64,000 bases of DNA from positions 186,001 through 250,000 of the forward strand of contig NZ_LBIC01000003.1 of the NCBI RefSeq assembly GCF_001005725.1, given 5' to 3'. The notes under the pieces are model-generated. The model was not told the origin of the DNA. It saw nothing but the letters and a program-made list of their open reading frames with translations, and did not search any database. The first letter of the stretch is position 1, and each line of letters starts with the position of its first letter. Shown here piece by piece: positions 46,981 to 59,388 of this stretch. Both the position numbers and the translations under genes were made by a program. This DNA is from Sphingobium chungbukense (lineage in GTDB: Bacteria; Pseudomonadota; Alphaproteobacteria; Sphingomonadales; Sphingomonadaceae).

Positions 46981-48027
46981 TCAGTGCCAGATCCGGTCGA
47001 ACCGCGCGCCCAATCCCGTCAGCAACTCATATTGCGACAGCCCCGAAATCGCGGCGGCTTCCTCCAAAGCATAATCGACGGTCAGCCAATCTCCCTCCGC
47101 CACTTCGGGCAGGCCAGAAACGTCCACCGCCGTCAGGTCCATCGACACCCGCCCGACCACCGGCAGGATCATATCCCCCACCCGCATCGACCCACGCCCG
47201 GAAAATCCCCGCAAATAGCCGTCGGCATAGCCCAGGTTCAGCACGGCGATCTCCATATCCGCGCTGGCGACATGGGTGGCATTATAGCCGATCGCATCGC
47301 CCGCCAGAACGCGGCGGCGTTGCAGGACCTGCGCTTGCGGAACCACGACCTGCCGGATGTGCCCCGCCGCCTCCCGGCGCGGGATGCCACCATAAAGGGC
47401 TATGCCCGGCCGGGTCATGTCGAAGGCATAGGCATGCCCCAGACAGATACCGGCGCTGTTCGCCAGGCTGTAACGCGCCGCCGCCACGCCGTTTCGCAGC
47501 CCGGAAAAGCGCGCAAGCTGACTCCGGCTGAGCGGCGCATCCTCATCGGCCGACGCCAGATGACTGAGCAATGTCACGATTTCAAGCCCCGCCACCTGCG
47601 CTCCGACATCGCCGCGCCAGTCGAGCCCCAGCCGGTTCATCCCCGTATCGACCATGACGTCGCAGGCCCCGCCACCGGCGCCTTTCCATCGCGCGACCTG
47701 GCTTTCCGTGCACAGGACCGGCCGGGCACGCGAGTGCAGCGCCACCGCCATATCCTCCGCGCGCACGCCATGCAGCACCGACAGCGACACGCCCACATCG
47801 AGCAACGGCTCCAGAGCCATGGCCTCAGCCCAGTTGGACACGAAGAAGTCACGGCAGCCCGCTCCCAGCAACCGCCGCATCACCTCCGCAGCGCCCAGCC
47901 CATAGCCATTGGCCTTGATCGCCGCGCCGCAGGCAGCCGCGCCGCCTTGCCCCTTCAACCAATGCCAGTTGGACAGCAGCGCGTCTCCATCCAGACGCAG
48001 ACGCAACGGGGCCGAAAAATCAGTCAT
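46981..48027 (-). CDS. alr: Alanine racemase
   Basis: This 348-residue enzyme interconverts L- and D-alanine for peptidoglycan. The PLP Lys38 lies in AIKANGYGLG, the second base Tyr is in GYNAT, and 'SVDLTAVDV'-type metal/phosphate region appears as 'GRVSMDLTAVDVSGLPEVAE'. The length is slightly below the usual 360-380. The ATG at 48027 was chosen from the family start; a longer in-frame extension to 48057 is possible. Confidence 0.93.
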   Translation of the reverse strand: MTDFSAPLRLRLDGDALLSNWHWLKGQGGAAACGAAIKANGYGLGAAEVMRRLLGAGCRDFFVSNWAEAMALEPLLDVGVSLSVLHGVRAEDMAVALHSRARPVLCTESQVARWKGAGGGACDVMVDTGMNRLGLDWRGDVGAQVAGLEIVTLLSHLASADEDAPLSRSQLARFSGLRNGVAAARYSLANSAGICLGHAYAFDMTRPGIALYGGIPRREAAGHIRQVVVPQAQVLQRRRVLAGDAIGYNATHVASADMEIAVLNLGYADGYLRGFSGRGSMRVGDMILPVVGRVSMDLTAVDVSGLPEVAEGDWLTVDYALEEAAAISGLSQYELLTGLGARFDRIWH

Positions 48028-48067
48028 GCCCCAGCGGATAGCGCCCCACGGCGCCATCGTCGAGGCA

Positions 48068-49660
48068 TCATGCCTCCAGCTTCGCGCCGCGCGTCTCGGG
48101 CAGGGCGACAAGGCAGGTCAGCAACGCCGCCGCCACCACGGCGAGCGTGTACCACAGCCCCGCATAGGGATCGCCCGTCCTAGCCACGATATATTGGCTG
48201 ACCAAAGGCAGGAAACCGCCAAAATAGCCGGTCCCGATATGATAGGGGATCGACAGCGAGCTATAACGTATCCGCGCCGGAAAATATTCCGAAAGCAGCG
48301 CAGCCACCGGCCCATAGGTCGCCCCGGACAGCGTCCAGAGCAGCAGCAAGGCCAGGAACAGCAGCATCGCGCGCGGCCAGTCCGGCGTCACCGTCCCCGA
48401 ATCATAACCCGCCGCCCTCAGCGCCGCGTCCAGCCCCCCGGCGCTCAGATCGCCGACCACCTTGCCGCCGATGCTGACCGATGGCGCGGCAGCCTCCCTC
48501 TTCTCATAAGCGATGCCGCGCTTGGAAAAATGGTCGAGCAGCTTGCCGCAGGCGGTCGGCTGGACCTTGGCGAAGGGGTGGAAGCTGCAATCGGGACCGC
48601 TCACGACCACGGGCGCTCGCTCCGCCGCGCGATAGAGAGCCGGATTGGCCGTGCTCCCCATGAACTGGTACAGCGGCATGAGCAGCAGGAGCACCAGCGC
48701 ATAGCCGATGACAATCGGCTTCTTCCGCCCGACCCGGTCCGACAGCCAGCCGAAGAAAATGAAGGACGCGATCCCCGCAAAGGCGCTGCCGCCCACCAGC
48801 AACTGCGCCATGCCGGGCGAGACATGCAGGCCGCTTTGCAGGAAATAGAGCGCCTGGAACATCGCCGTATAGGCAATGACGGTAAAGCCCGCTGCAATGC
48901 CGATCATCGCCACCAGCATCCGCCGCTTGTTGCCGGGATAGGTGAAGGCCTCCTTCAGCGGATTGCGCGATTGTCCGCCCGCCGCCTTCATTGCGGTAAA
49001 GACCGGGCTTTCGCGCAACATCAGCCGCATCCAGAGCGAAATCGCCAGCAACGCCAGGGAGAAGATGAAGGGCAGGCGCCAGCCCCACGCCTCCCATGCC
49101 CCCTTGCCCACGATCGATTGCGTGCCCACGACGACGATCAGGGACAGGATGAAGCCGCCGATCACGCCCGCCTGGATGAAACTGGTGTAGAACCCCCTTT
49201 TCCCGGCAGGCGCATGTTCCGCGACATAGATGGCCGCGCCGCCATATTCGCCGCCCAGCGCCAGCCCCTGCGCGATCCGCAGCAGGATGAGGATGACCGG
49301 CGCCGCCACCCCGATGCTGGCGGCCGAAGGGGTCAGTCCCACACCCGCCGTCGCCGCGCCCATCAGGACGATGGTGGCCAGAAACGTGTATTTGCGGCCC
49401 CATCTGTCGCCGAGATAGCCGAACAATGCCGCGCCCAAGGGCCTGAACCCGAAACCGATGGCAAAGCCCGCCAGCGAATAGAGCAGCTCGACGGTCGGAT
49501 TGTCGGTCGGGAAGAAGGTTCGCCCGATGATCGGAGCGAGCACGCCGTAGATATAGAAATCATACCATTCGAACACGGTGCCAAGAGCGGACGCGGTGAT
49601 GACCAGCCGGTCCCGCTTCGCATCCATCACATAGTCGCCACCGACCGTCCCCTCGCTCAT
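48068..49660 (-). CDS. MFS transporter, MHS (metabolite:H+ symporter) type
   Basis: This 530-residue permease has 12 membrane segments and MFS motifs ('GYLGDRWGRKYTF' between TM2 and TM3, 'GWLSDRVGRKKPI' between TM8 and TM9). 'FEWYDFYIYGVLAPIIG' is typical of the MHS group (KgtP, ProP, ShiA). A hydrophilic insertion of about 90 residues with two Cys (CSFHPF, ACGKLLD) lies between TM9 and TM10, longer than in most relatives. The substrate is unknown; an organic acid or osmolyte is likely. Confidence 0.85.
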   Translation of the reverse strand: MSEGTVGGDYVMDAKRDRLVITASALGTVFEWYDFYIYGVLAPIIGRTFFPTDNPTVELLYSLAGFAIGFGFRPLGAALFGYLGDRWGRKYTFLATIVLMGAATAGVGLTPSAASIGVAAPVILILLRIAQGLALGGEYGGAAIYVAEHAPAGKRGFYTSFIQAGVIGGFILSLIVVVGTQSIVGKGAWEAWGWRLPFIFSLALLAISLWMRLMLRESPVFTAMKAAGGQSRNPLKEAFTYPGNKRRMLVAMIGIAAGFTVIAYTAMFQALYFLQSGLHVSPGMAQLLVGGSAFAGIASFIFFGWLSDRVGRKKPIVIGYALVLLLLMPLYQFMGSTANPALYRAAERAPVVVSGPDCSFHPFAKVQPTACGKLLDHFSKRGIAYEKREAAAPSVSIGGKVVGDLSAGGLDAALRAAGYDSGTVTPDWPRAMLLFLALLLLWTLSGATYGPVAALLSEYFPARIRYSSLSIPYHIGTGYFGGFLPLVSQYIVARTGDPYAGLWYTLAVVAAALLTCLVALPETRGAKLEA

Positions 49661-49916
49661 TCCACCCCCTGCCCGTGCGCCTCGTCCGGAGCCGTTCTAA
49701 TGAAGTGCCCCGATCCGGCAAGCGGCATGACCGCAGCGATCGATATGGGTGAAATCGGACTTTCCCTCTCCCAACGGGAGAGGGAGCGGAAGGATGAGGG
49801 CGAAAGGTGGTGTAAAGGGCCGCTCTCCCCTTCCCACTCGGCCGCAGCCAAGCGGACCCCTTCCTCCCCCTCTGGGAGAGGAGATATGTCCATTCCTGCC
49901 CAACAACGCCAACTGC
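49661..49916. repeat. 256-bp gap with REP-like palindromes
   Basis: No gene is seen here. Two palindromes stand out: CCCTCTCCC-AAC-GGGAGAGGG at 49764-49784 and an imperfect CCTCCCCC-TCT-GGGAGAGG at about 49863-49881. They belong to the CTCCC(G)...(C)GGGAG family found between core genes. Confidence 0.65.
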
Positions 49917-50288
49917 TCAAAACAGCCGCGATCCATTCGGCACCGCCTTGTCCGGCGCAAACAGCATCACCGCGCCCGCCTCATCCGCGAACCCCAGCGT
50001 CAGCACTTCGGACAGAAATTTCCCGATCTGGCGCGGCGGAAAATTGACGACGGCAGCCACCTGCCGTCCAGGCAGATCCCCCAGCGCATAATTTTCGGTG
50101 ATCTGCGCGCTGGATTTCTTCTGGCCGATCCCCGGCCCGAAATCGATCAGCAGCTTGTAGGCCGGCTTGCGCGCCTCCGGATAGGCTTCCGCCGACAGGA
50201 TCGTGCCGACGCGGATATCGACCTTCAGGAAATCGTCGAAGCCAATGGCCTCGCCGGCAGGCGAGCTGGGGTCATGATCCAGATGCAT
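49917..50288 (-). CDS. csaA: CsaA-like tRNA-binding protein
   Basis: This 123-residue protein has the EMAP-II/tRNA-binding OB fold: 'FLKVDIRVGTILSAEAYPEA', 'AYKLLIDFGPGIGQKKSSAQ' and 'VVNFPPRQIGKFLSEVLTLG'. CsaA proteins bind tRNA and show chaperone activity linked to export. Length is typical (about 110-125). Confidence 0.93.
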   Translation of the reverse strand: MHLDHDPSSPAGEAIGFDDFLKVDIRVGTILSAEAYPEARKPAYKLLIDFGPGIGQKKSSAQITENYALGDLPGRQVAAVVNFPPRQIGKFLSEVLTLGFADEAGAVMLFAPDKAVPNGSRLF

Positions 50289-50363
50289 GCCCCATCACAG
50301 CATGTCCGCCGCGCAAGGAAAAGGCCTTATCCCTTCTCCTTGCACAGCGGCCTCGCGTCCGAT

Positions 50364-52349
<1,986 letters not shown>

Positions 52350-52377
52350 TATCTGTCCTTGCCCCAGTCCTATTCCT

Positions 52378-52426
52378 CTCGCCCTTTGGGCGAGTTGCCG
52401 AAGACCCGCTCTCCCTGTCGGGAGAG
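52378..52426. repeat. Two REP-like palindromes between bioB and pccA
   Basis: CTCGCCC-TTT-GGGCGAG (52378-52394) and CTCTCCC-TGTC-GGGAGAG (52409-52426) lie in the 101-bp spacer. They could protect or attenuate the operon mRNA and belong to the same palindrome family as other copies. Confidence 0.65.
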
Positions 52427-52450
52427 ATAGGTCGCCAGCGTGCGTGTAAA

Positions 52451-53449
52451 TTACTCCGCCGCCTCCAGATGCCCATGCGGCTGCGCCATCATCGGCGCCA
52501 GCCCGAGCTTGGAAAGCAGCGCGCTATCCTTGTCATCCCCGGCATTGGCCGCCGTCAGCAGCTTGTCGCCGGTGAAGATGCTGTTCGCCCCCGCCATGAA
52601 GCAGAGCGCCTGACAGGCCTCGCTCATGCTCTCGCGTCCGGCGGACAGCCGCACCATCGAGCGCGGCATGACGATCCGCGCCACGGCAACGGTGCGGACG
52701 AACTCCACCTCGTCGATCTTGGCGAGCGGCGTATCCTTCAACATATCGCCCAGCACGGTCCCGGCCACCGGCACCAGCGCGTTGATCGGCACGCTTTCCG
52801 GATGCGGCATGGTGCCCAGCGCGTGAAGAAAGCCGATGCGGTCGCTCCGCGTCTCACCCATGCCGACGATCCCGCCGCAACACACATTGATGCCCGCGTC
52901 CCGGACATTTTCCAGCGTCTCGATCCGGTCCTCAAAGGTCCGGGTGGTGATGACGTTGGCGTAATTTTCCGGCGAGGTATCGATATTGTGGTTGTAATAA
53001 TCCAGCCCCGCGTCCGCGAGCTGCTTCGCCTGATCGGCCGACAGCATGCCCAGCGTCATGCAGGTTTCCATACCCATCTGGCGCACGCCCTTCACCATCT
53101 CGATGAGCTTGGGCATGTCCCGTTCCTTGGGATTCCGCCACGCCGCGCCCATGCAGAAACGGCCCGAACCATGGTCCTTCGCCTGCGCCGCCGCCTGAAG
53201 CACGGCCTGCACGTCCATCAGCTTGGTGGCCTTCAGGCCGCTTTCCGCCTCGGTCGACTGGCTGCAATAGCCGCAATCCTCCGGGCAGCCGCCCGTCTTG
53301 ATCGACAGCAGCGTGGAAAGCTGCACTTCATTGCGCGGAAAGTTCGCACGATGGATCGACTGCGCCTCGAACATCAGGTCGTTGAAGGGCAGGTCGAACA
53401 GCGCGGCGATCTCGTCGCGGGTCCAGTCAGTGCGAGGCGTAACGGTCAT
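52451..53449 (-). CDS. bioB: Biotin synthase
   Basis: This 332-residue radical SAM enzyme inserts sulfur into dethiobiotin. The cluster-binding motif is CxxxCxxC with Cys55, Cys59 and Cys62 ([12 protein letters not shown]), and '[11 protein letters not shown]', '[11 protein letters not shown]' and '[20 protein letters not shown]' are family signatures for the second cluster. Its ATG overlaps the scpA stop (TAATG). The placement between mutase and biotin-dependent carboxylase genes is functionally coherent. Confidence 0.97.
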   Translation of the reverse strand: MTVTPRTDWTRDEIAALFDLPFNDLMFEAQSIHRANFPRNEVQLSTLLSIKTGGCPEDCGYCSQSTEAESGLKATKLMDVQAVLQAAAQAKDHGSGRFCMGAAWRNPKERDMPKLIEMVKGVRQMGMETCMTLGMLSADQAKQLADAGLDYYNHNIDTSPENYANVITTRTFEDRIETLENVRDAGINVCCGGIVGMGETRSDRIGFLHALGTMPHPESVPINALVPVAGTVLGDMLKDTPLAKIDEVEFVRTVAVARIVMPRSMVRLSAGRESMSEACQALCFMAGANSIFTGDKLLTAANAGDDKDSALLSKLGLAPMMAQPHGHLEAAE

Positions 53450-55602
53450 TATGCGGCTTCCTCCAGCCCCGCCGGGGGCATGTTGTGGCCGAGGAGGCGC
53501 AGCACATCGGCGGCGCATTCCACGACGTTGGAGCCCGGTCCATAAATCCCTTGAACGCCCGCGTCACGGAGGAAGTCATAATCCTGCGGCGGGATGACCC
53601 CGCCCGCGATCACCTTGATGTCGTTGCGGCCCTTTTCCCGAAGCTGCCGGATGAGGTCGGGGATCAGCGTCTTGTGCCCGGCGGCAAGCGACGAAGCGCC
53701 CACCACGTCCACGCCGCTCTCCAACGCCAGCACCACGGTTTCGTCGGGCGTCTGGAACAGCGGCCCCGACACGATGTCGAACCCCATGTCCCCAAAAGCC
53801 GACGCGATCACGTTGGCGCCCCGGTCATGACCGTCCTGCCCCATCTTGGCGATGAGGATTTTCGGCTTGCGACCGAGGCGCCGCTCGACGGCCTGCACCC
53901 CGTCAAGAACCTGTTTCCACCGGCTGTCCTGCGCATAAGGCTTGCCATAGACGCCCTTCACCGGCGTCGGCTGCGTGCCGTAGCGGTTGAAGCTGTCCTC
54001 CATGGCGGCCGAAATTTCGCCCAGCGTGGCACGCGCCCGCGCCGCTTCGACCGCATGGGCAAGAAGGTTGTTCTCGATCGACTGATCGCCCGCAGCCGCC
54101 TGACGCAACGATTCCAGCGCGGCCTGACACGCTTCCTCGTCACGCTCGGCCTTGACCCGGTTGATGCGGGCGATCTGCGCCTCGCGAACCTTGGTGTTGT
54201 CGACTTCCAGCGTCTCCAGCAGGTCTTCGTTCGCCAGGCGATATTTGTTGACGCCGACGATGACGTCCTCGCCCCGGTCGACGCGGGCCTGACGGGCGGC
54301 GGCGGCGGTTTCGATCATCGCCTTGGGCCAGCCTGCGCCCACGGCCTTCGCCATACCGCCTTCGGCCTCGACGCGGTCGATGATCTCCTGCGCGGCGTCG
54401 ACCAACTGCTGGGTCAAAGCCTCGATATAATAGCTACCGCCCAGCGGATCGACGACATTGCACATGCCGGTCTCTTCCTGGATGACGATCTGCGTGTTGC
54501 GCGCGATACGGGCGGAGAAGTCCGTCGGCAGCGCGATCGCCTCGTCCAGCGCGTTGGTATGCAGCGACTGCGTGCCGCCCAGCATCGCCGCCATCGCCTC
54601 GATGGTGGTGCGCATGACGTTGTTATAGGGGTCCTGCTCGGTCAGCGACACGCCCGACGTCTGGCAGTGGGTGCGCAACATCTTGGAGCGTTCGTCCTTC
54701 GCGCCGAGCTTCGTCATGACGCGATGCCACAGCACACGAGCGGCGCGCAGCTTGGCGATCTCCATGAAGAAGTTCATGCCAATCGCGAAGAAGAAGCTGA
54801 GCCGCCCGGCGAACTTGTCGATATCGAGGCCCGAAGCCACCCCGTAGCGCACATATTCCGCGCCGTCCGCAATGGTGAAGGCCAGTTCCTGCACCTGCGT
54901 CGCCCCGGCCTCCTGCATATGATAGCCGGAGATGGAGATGCTGTTGAACTTGGGCATCTCCCGGCTGGTATAGCCGAAAATGTCCGAGATGATCCGCATG
55001 CTGGGTTCGGGCGGGTAGATATAGGTGTTGCGGACCATGAACTCCTTCAGAATGTCGTTCTGAATGGTCCCGTCGAGCAGCTTGCGCTCGACCCCTTGCT
55101 CCTCGCCCGCGACGATGAAGAAGGCCAGGATCGGGATCACCGCGCCGTTCATGGTCATGGAAACGGACATCTGGTCGAGCGGAATGCCGTCGAACAGGAT
55201 CTTCATGTCCTCGATCGTGTCGATCGCGACGCCTGCCTTGCCGACGTCACCGACGACGCGGGGATGATCGCTGTCATAGCCGCGATGGGTGGCAAGGTCG
55301 AAAGCGACGCTGAGGCCCTTCTGCCCTGCGGCAAGGTTGCGGCGATAGAAGGCGTTGGATTCCTCGGCGGTCGAGAAGCCCGCATATTGCCGGATGGTCC
55401 AGGGGCGCCCCGCATACATGGAGGCACGCACGCCACGCGTGAACGGCGCGAAGCCGGGCAGGCCCGGATCGACGGTCACGTCCTCCGCCGTGTAGAGCGG
55501 TTTCACCGTGATCCCCTCCGGGGTTTCCCAGTTGAGATCCTTGCCCTTCACTTCCTTGGCGGAGGCGGCGGCCCACTGATCCAGCGTCGGCTTCTCGGTC
55601 AT
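53449..55602 (-). CDS. scpA: Methylmalonyl-CoA mutase
   Basis: This 717-residue enzyme converts methylmalonyl-CoA to succinyl-CoA with adenosylcobalamin. The N-terminal TIM barrel has '[20 protein letters not shown]' and '[20 protein letters not shown]'; the C-terminal cobalamin domain has DGHDRG with His592 as lower axial ligand. It is a single-subunit mutase of the MutB/ScpA type. It lies in one leftward block with mce, bioB and both pcc genes. Confidence 0.96.
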   Translation of the reverse strand: MTEKPTLDQWAAASAKEVKGKDLNWETPEGITVKPLYTAEDVTVDPGLPGFAPFTRGVRASMYAGRPWTIRQYAGFSTAEESNAFYRRNLAAGQKGLSVAFDLATHRGYDSDHPRVVGDVGKAGVAIDTIEDMKILFDGIPLDQMSVSMTMNGAVIPILAFFIVAGEEQGVERKLLDGTIQNDILKEFMVRNTYIYPPEPSMRIISDIFGYTSREMPKFNSISISGYHMQEAGATQVQELAFTIADGAEYVRYGVASGLDIDKFAGRLSFFFAIGMNFFMEIAKLRAARVLWHRVMTKLGAKDERSKMLRTHCQTSGVSLTEQDPYNNVMRTTIEAMAAMLGGTQSLHTNALDEAIALPTDFSARIARNTQIVIQEETGMCNVVDPLGGSYYIEALTQQLVDAAQEIIDRVEAEGGMAKAVGAGWPKAMIETAAAARQARVDRGEDVIVGVNKYRLANEDLLETLEVDNTKVREAQIARINRVKAERDEEACQAALESLRQAAAGDQSIENNLLAHAVEAARARATLGEISAAMEDSFNRYGTQPTPVKGVYGKPYAQDSRWKQVLDGVQAVERRLGRKPKILIAKMGQDGHDRGANVIASAFGDMGFDIVSGPLFQTPDETVVLALESGVDVVGASSLAAGHKTLIPDLIRQLREKGRNDIKVIAGGVIPPQDYDFLRDAGVQGIYGPGSNVVECAADVLRLLGHNMPPAGLEEAA

Positions 55603-55770
55603 CTTTCCTACCCTTATTCCTCTCCCGCAGGCGGGAGAGGATACGCAGGCTTGGCGGCTTGTCCGCCTAGCCGAAGTTGGAGTGGGCTGTTCCGGCCCAC
55701 CCCGCTGCGACTAGGGCCTGCTGCGCAGCCCCAAGTCTCGCTGCCCCTCCCGCATGCGGGAGGGGTGGTG
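55603..55770. repeat. Gap with paired REP-like palindromes
   Basis: The 168 bp between mce and scpA hold two palindromes: CCTCTCCCGC-AG-GCGGGAGAGG (55619-55640) and CCCCTCCCGC-AT-GCGGGAGGGG (55744-55765), plus weaker hairpins between. No gene is seen. Confidence 0.75.
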
Positions 55771-56211
55771 TTAATGTGCGCCCTCTTTCGGCGTCTCCAT
55801 GATCTCCGTCAGCACCCCGTTCATATCCTTGGGATGGACGAAGAAGATCAGCGTCCCATGCGCCCCGATGCGCGGCTCGCCCAGCACCTTCTTGCCGAGC
55901 CCCTCGAACCAGGCCTTGGCTTCATGGATGTCCGGCACTTCATAGCACATATGATGTTGCCCACCGGCCGGGTTCTTGGCGATGAAACCGTGAATGGGCG
56001 AGTTTTCGCCCAGCGGCTCGATCAGTTCGATCTGCGTACCGTTGGTGCCATTCTCGCCGGGCGTGTCGACGAAGCACACCTTCACCCCCTGCGCGGGCAA
56101 GTCGAAGGGCTCGTGCGTCAAAGTCGCGCCCATGACGTCGCGATAATAGGCCAGCGAAGCCTCCAGCGAAGGCGTCGCCACGCCGATATGGTTCAAGCGA
56201 CCGAGTTTCAT
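55771..56211 (-). CDS. mce: Methylmalonyl-CoA epimerase
   Basis: This 146-residue glyoxalase-fold enzyme inverts methylmalonyl-CoA between carboxylase and mutase. The metal ligands fit 'LNHIGVATPSLEASLAYYRD' (His), 'GTQIELIEPLGENSPI' (Glu), 'GGQHHMCYEVPDI' (His) and 'EIMET' (Glu). Length is typical. It completes the propionyl-CoA pathway in this cluster. Confidence 0.95.
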   Translation of the reverse strand: MKLGRLNHIGVATPSLEASLAYYRDVMGATLTHEPFDLPAQGVKVCFVDTPGENGTNGTQIELIEPLGENSPIHGFIAKNPAGGQHHMCYEVPDIHEAKAWFEGLGKKVLGEPRIGAHGTLIFFVHPKDMNGVLTEIMETPKEGAH

Positions 56212-56227
56212 ACTACTTCACCATTCT

Positions 56228-56308
56228 CGTCACCCCAGCGAAAGCTGGGGTCTCATGCCCCAAAAGCTCCATCTGGCCGCCTGAGATCCCAGCCTTCGCT
56301 GGGATGAC
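56228..56308. repeat. Composite inverted repeat between pccB and mce
   Basis: Two hairpins, CCCCAGC-GAAA-GCTGGGG (56233-56250) and TCCCAGC-CTTC-GCTGGGA (56287-56304), are arranged as an outer inverted pair CGTCA...TGACG with TCTCA/TGAGA inside. This BIME-like unit is a common dispersed intergenic repeat style in sphingomonads. Confidence 0.7.
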
Positions 56309-56319
56309 GGCCCGGGCCG

Positions 56320-57852
56320 TCACAACGGAATATTGTCGTGCTTCTTCCAGGGGTTCTCCAGCGCCTTGTTGCGCAACTTGCGCAGGCCAAGGGCGATCCG
56401 CTTGCGGGTCGAATGCGGCTGGATCACCTCGTCGATGAAGCCCTTGCTCGCCGCCACGAACGGGTTGGCGAAGCGGTCTTCATATTCCCTGGTCTTTTCC
56501 GCGATCTCCTCCGGCGTCTTGCCGCGGAAGATGATCTCCACCGCGCCCTTGGCGCCCATCACCGCGATCTCGGCCGTCGGCCACGCATAGTTGAGGTCAC
56601 CGCGCAGATGCTTGGACGCCATCACGTCATAGGCGCCGCCATAGGCCTTGCGGGTGATGACGGTGATCTTCGGCACGGTCGCCTCGGCATAAGCGAACAG
56701 CAGTTTCGCGCCATGCTTGATGATGCCCGAATGTTCCTGCGCTGTCCCCGGCAGGAAGCCCGGCACGTCGACGAAGGTGACGATGGGGATTTCGAACGCA
56801 TCGCAGAAACGCACGAACCGCCCGGCCTTCTTGGACGAATTGATGTCCAGCACGCCCGCCAGCACCATCGGCTGGTTGGCGATGATCCCGACGGTCTTGC
56901 CCTCGACACGCCCGAAACCGCAGATGATGTTGCCCGCATGGGCCGGCTGCACTTCGAAGAAGTCGCCCTCGTCCACCACCTTGCGGATCAGCTCATGCAT
57001 GTCATAGGGCTGGTTGGCATTGGCTGGGATCAGCGTATCCAGGCTCTCCTCGATGCGATCCCACGCATCGGCGCTCGGCCGTTCGGGCACCGGCTCCTTG
57101 TTGGAAGCGGGCAGGAAGTCCACGAAATCGCGCACCGCCAGCAGCGCCTCAATGTCGTTCTCGAACGCCACGTCGGCCACGCCCGACTTGGTGGTGTGGG
57201 TGACGGCGCCGCCCAGTTCCTCCTGCGTCACGACCTCATTGGTGACAGTCTTCACCACGTCCGGCCCGGTCACGAACATGAAGCTCGAATCCTTCACCAT
57301 GAAGATGAAGTCGGTCATGGCGGGCGAGTAGACCGCACCACCCGCGCACGGCCCCATGATCACGCTGATCTGCGGCACCACGCCCGACGCCAGCACGTTG
57401 CGCTGGAAAATCTCCGCATAGCCGCCCAGCGAGGCCACGCCTTCCTGGATGCGCGCGCCGCCCGAGTCATTCAGGCCGATGACCGGCGCGCCGACCTTCA
57501 TGGCGATGTCCATGATCTTGCAGATCTTCATCGCGTGCCGCTCGGACACCGCGCCGCCGTAAACGGTGAAGTCCTGCGAAAAGACATAGACCAGCCGGCC
57601 GTTGATCGTGCCCGATCCGGTCACGACGCCGTCGCCGGGGATATGCTGCTCGTCCATGCCGAAGTCGATGCAATTATGCTCGACATACATGTCCAGCTCT
57701 TCGAAGCTGTCCTCGTCCAGCAGCACTTCCAGCCGCTCGCGGGCCGTCAGCTTGCCCTTGGCATGCTGGGCGTCGATGCGGCGCTGGCCGCCGCCCAGCC
57801 GCGCGGCATCGCGCTTGGCTTCGAGCTGTTCAATGATGGCGAGCTTCGACAT
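56320..57852 (-). CDS. pccB: Propionyl-CoA carboxylase beta subunit
   Basis: This 510-residue carboxyltransferase has the two crotonase-like halves of the family: '[20 protein letters not shown]' and '[20 protein letters not shown]' in the N-terminal half, '[20 protein letters not shown]' and '[20 protein letters not shown]' in the C-terminal half. It transfers the carboxyl group from biotin to propionyl-CoA. It is the first gene of the leftward block and faces its probable regulator. Confidence 0.96.
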   Translation of the reverse strand: MSKLAIIEQLEAKRDAARLGGGQRRIDAQHAKGKLTARERLEVLLDEDSFEELDMYVEHNCIDFGMDEQHIPGDGVVTGSGTINGRLVYVFSQDFTVYGGAVSERHAMKICKIMDIAMKVGAPVIGLNDSGGARIQEGVASLGGYAEIFQRNVLASGVVPQISVIMGPCAGGAVYSPAMTDFIFMVKDSSFMFVTGPDVVKTVTNEVVTQEELGGAVTHTTKSGVADVAFENDIEALLAVRDFVDFLPASNKEPVPERPSADAWDRIEESLDTLIPANANQPYDMHELIRKVVDEGDFFEVQPAHAGNIICGFGRVEGKTVGIIANQPMVLAGVLDINSSKKAGRFVRFCDAFEIPIVTFVDVPGFLPGTAQEHSGIIKHGAKLLFAYAEATVPKITVITRKAYGGAYDVMASKHLRGDLNYAWPTAEIAVMGAKGAVEIIFRGKTPEEIAEKTREYEDRFANPFVAASKGFIDEVIQPHSTRKRIALGLRKLRNKALENPWKKHDNIPL

Positions 57853-57936
57853 ATAAGACTTCTCTCCGGCTTGTCGCGGACTCCTGCGCCCGCCCTTTCC
57901 AACCTTTTCGCATTTTCGCAAATGCGATTTTGCCAA

Positions 57937-57959
57937 TTTGCAAATCGCGATTTTGCAAA
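57937..57959. promoter_or_regulatory. Two TTTGCAAA boxes (RamB-type operator)
   Basis: Two perfect TTTGCAAA palindromes lie at 57937-57944 and 57952-57959, 15 bp apart, in the 120-bp gap between pccB and its divergent regulator; a degenerate TTCGCAAA lies at 57915-57922. The octamer is the core of sites bound by RamB/ScfR-type regulators, the family encoded next door. Confidence 0.65.
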
Positions 57960-57972
57960 TTATGGACAAATC

Positions 57973-59388
57973 ATGGCTCGCGGCAATCGAATCTTTGCAG
58001 GACCCCGCTTGCGGCAACTCCGTCTGGACCATCGCATGGATCAGGCGACCATGGCACAGGCGCTTGGGATTTCCGTATCCTATCTCAGCCAGATGGAAAA
58101 TGACGATCGCCCCCTCACCGCCAAGGTGAAGGCCGCGCTCGCCAGTGCCTTTCCCACCGACTGGGCCAGTTTCGACAGTCGTGAGGACGAACAGTTGCTG
58201 GGCGCCTTCACCTTCGCGCTCGCCCATCCCGAACTTCCCGGCGTCCCGATGGAGCCGGAACGGATCGAAAAGCTGCACCTGCAATTCCCCGAATTCGCGG
58301 CGCGCTATGTCGATCTCTACAACGCCCATATGCGCGCCAACGAACGCATCAACATGATAGAGGAGGCGATCGCCAACGATCATGCGGTCCAGGCCCGCCT
58401 CCCCTGGGAAGCCGCGCGCGACTGGTTCCATGAGGCCGGCAATTACGTCCACAGCCTCGATTGCCTGGCCGAGGACATGGCCGCCAGCTTCACCGCCGGG
58501 CAGGTTCTGGACGAAGGCATGCTGGTCGAAGCGCTCGCGCGCCGCCACGGCATCGAAACGCTGATCGCGGAGACGCCCGATTCCGCGCTCCGATCCTATA
58601 CCAGCGTGGAGAAGCGGCTGTTCATCAACGCCGCCCTGCCGACGGAGAGCCGCAAATTCATGCTCGCGCATCAGCTCATGATGCTGGAGGGGCAGGCCGT
58701 CATCGCCGACGTGGTGAACAAGGCCGCCCTGCCGGTCCTGGGGGCCGATCGCCTGCTCGCCATCGGCCTCGGCAATTATGCGGCGGGCGCGCTGCTGATG
58801 CCCTACGCCCAGTTCCGCGAAGTCGCCCGCGAGGTCCGCCATGACATCGACCGCCTCGCCCGCCGCTTCGGGGTGAGTTTCGAACAGGCCTGCCATCGCC
58901 TCTCGACCCTCCAGCGGCCGGGGCTGCGCGGCATTCCCTTCTTCTTCTGCCGCGTCGACATGGCCGGCAACATCACCAAAAGGCACAGCGCGACCCGCCT
59001 GCAATTCGCCCGCTTCGGCGGTGCCTGCCCTTTGTGGAACGTCCACGAAGCCGTCGCCATCCCCGACCGGATCAACGTCCAGCTCGGCGAAACGCCGGAC
59101 GGCGTACGCTATGTCTCCATGGCGAAGGGTCTCGTCAAACCGCTGGGCAGCTACAGCCGCACCCCGCGCCGTTTCGCGGTGGTGCTGGGCTGCGAGATCG
59201 CCCATGCGGCCAATTTCGTCTATGCCGACGGCCTGCAGCTCGAGGTGGAGGGCGCCGCCACCCCGATCGGCATCACCTGCCGCCTCTGTTCCCGGCAAAG
59301 CTGTGATCAGCGCGCCTTCCCACCCGCCGACCGCCCGATCCACGTCGATCCCGACAACCGGCAGATCGTGCCCTACTGGATCGGTTAG
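57973..59388 (+). CDS. RamB/ScfR-like short-chain acyl regulator
   Basis: This 471-residue regulator has an N-terminal XRE helix-turn-helix ('[20 protein letters not shown]', about residues 22-42), a central helical domain, an IrrE/ImmA-type peptidase-like segment ('[20 protein letters not shown]' without a clear HExxH) and a C-terminal DUF2083-type zinc-ligand region ('[12 protein letters not shown]'). Relatives control acetate, propionate and glyoxylate genes in response to acyl-CoA. It is divergent to pccB with TTTGCAAA boxes between. The start at 57973 follows directly after the boxes. Confidence 0.85.
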   Translation: MARGNRIFAGPRLRQLRLDHRMDQATMAQALGISVSYLSQMENDDRPLTAKVKAALASAFPTDWASFDSREDEQLLGAFTFALAHPELPGVPMEPERIEKLHLQFPEFAARYVDLYNAHMRANERINMIEEAIANDHAVQARLPWEAARDWFHEAGNYVHSLDCLAEDMAASFTAGQVLDEGMLVEALARRHGIETLIAETPDSALRSYTSVEKRLFINAALPTESRKFMLAHQLMMLEGQAVIADVVNKAALPVLGADRLLAIGLGNYAAGALLMPYAQFREVAREVRHDIDRLARRFGVSFEQACHRLSTLQRPGLRGIPFFFCRVDMAGNITKRHSATRLQFARFGGACPLWNVHEAVAIPDRINVQLGETPDGVRYVSMAKGLVKPLGSYSRTPRRFAVVLGCEIAHAANFVYADGLQLEVEGAATPIGITCRLCSRQSCDQRAFPPADRPIHVDPDNRQIVPYWIG

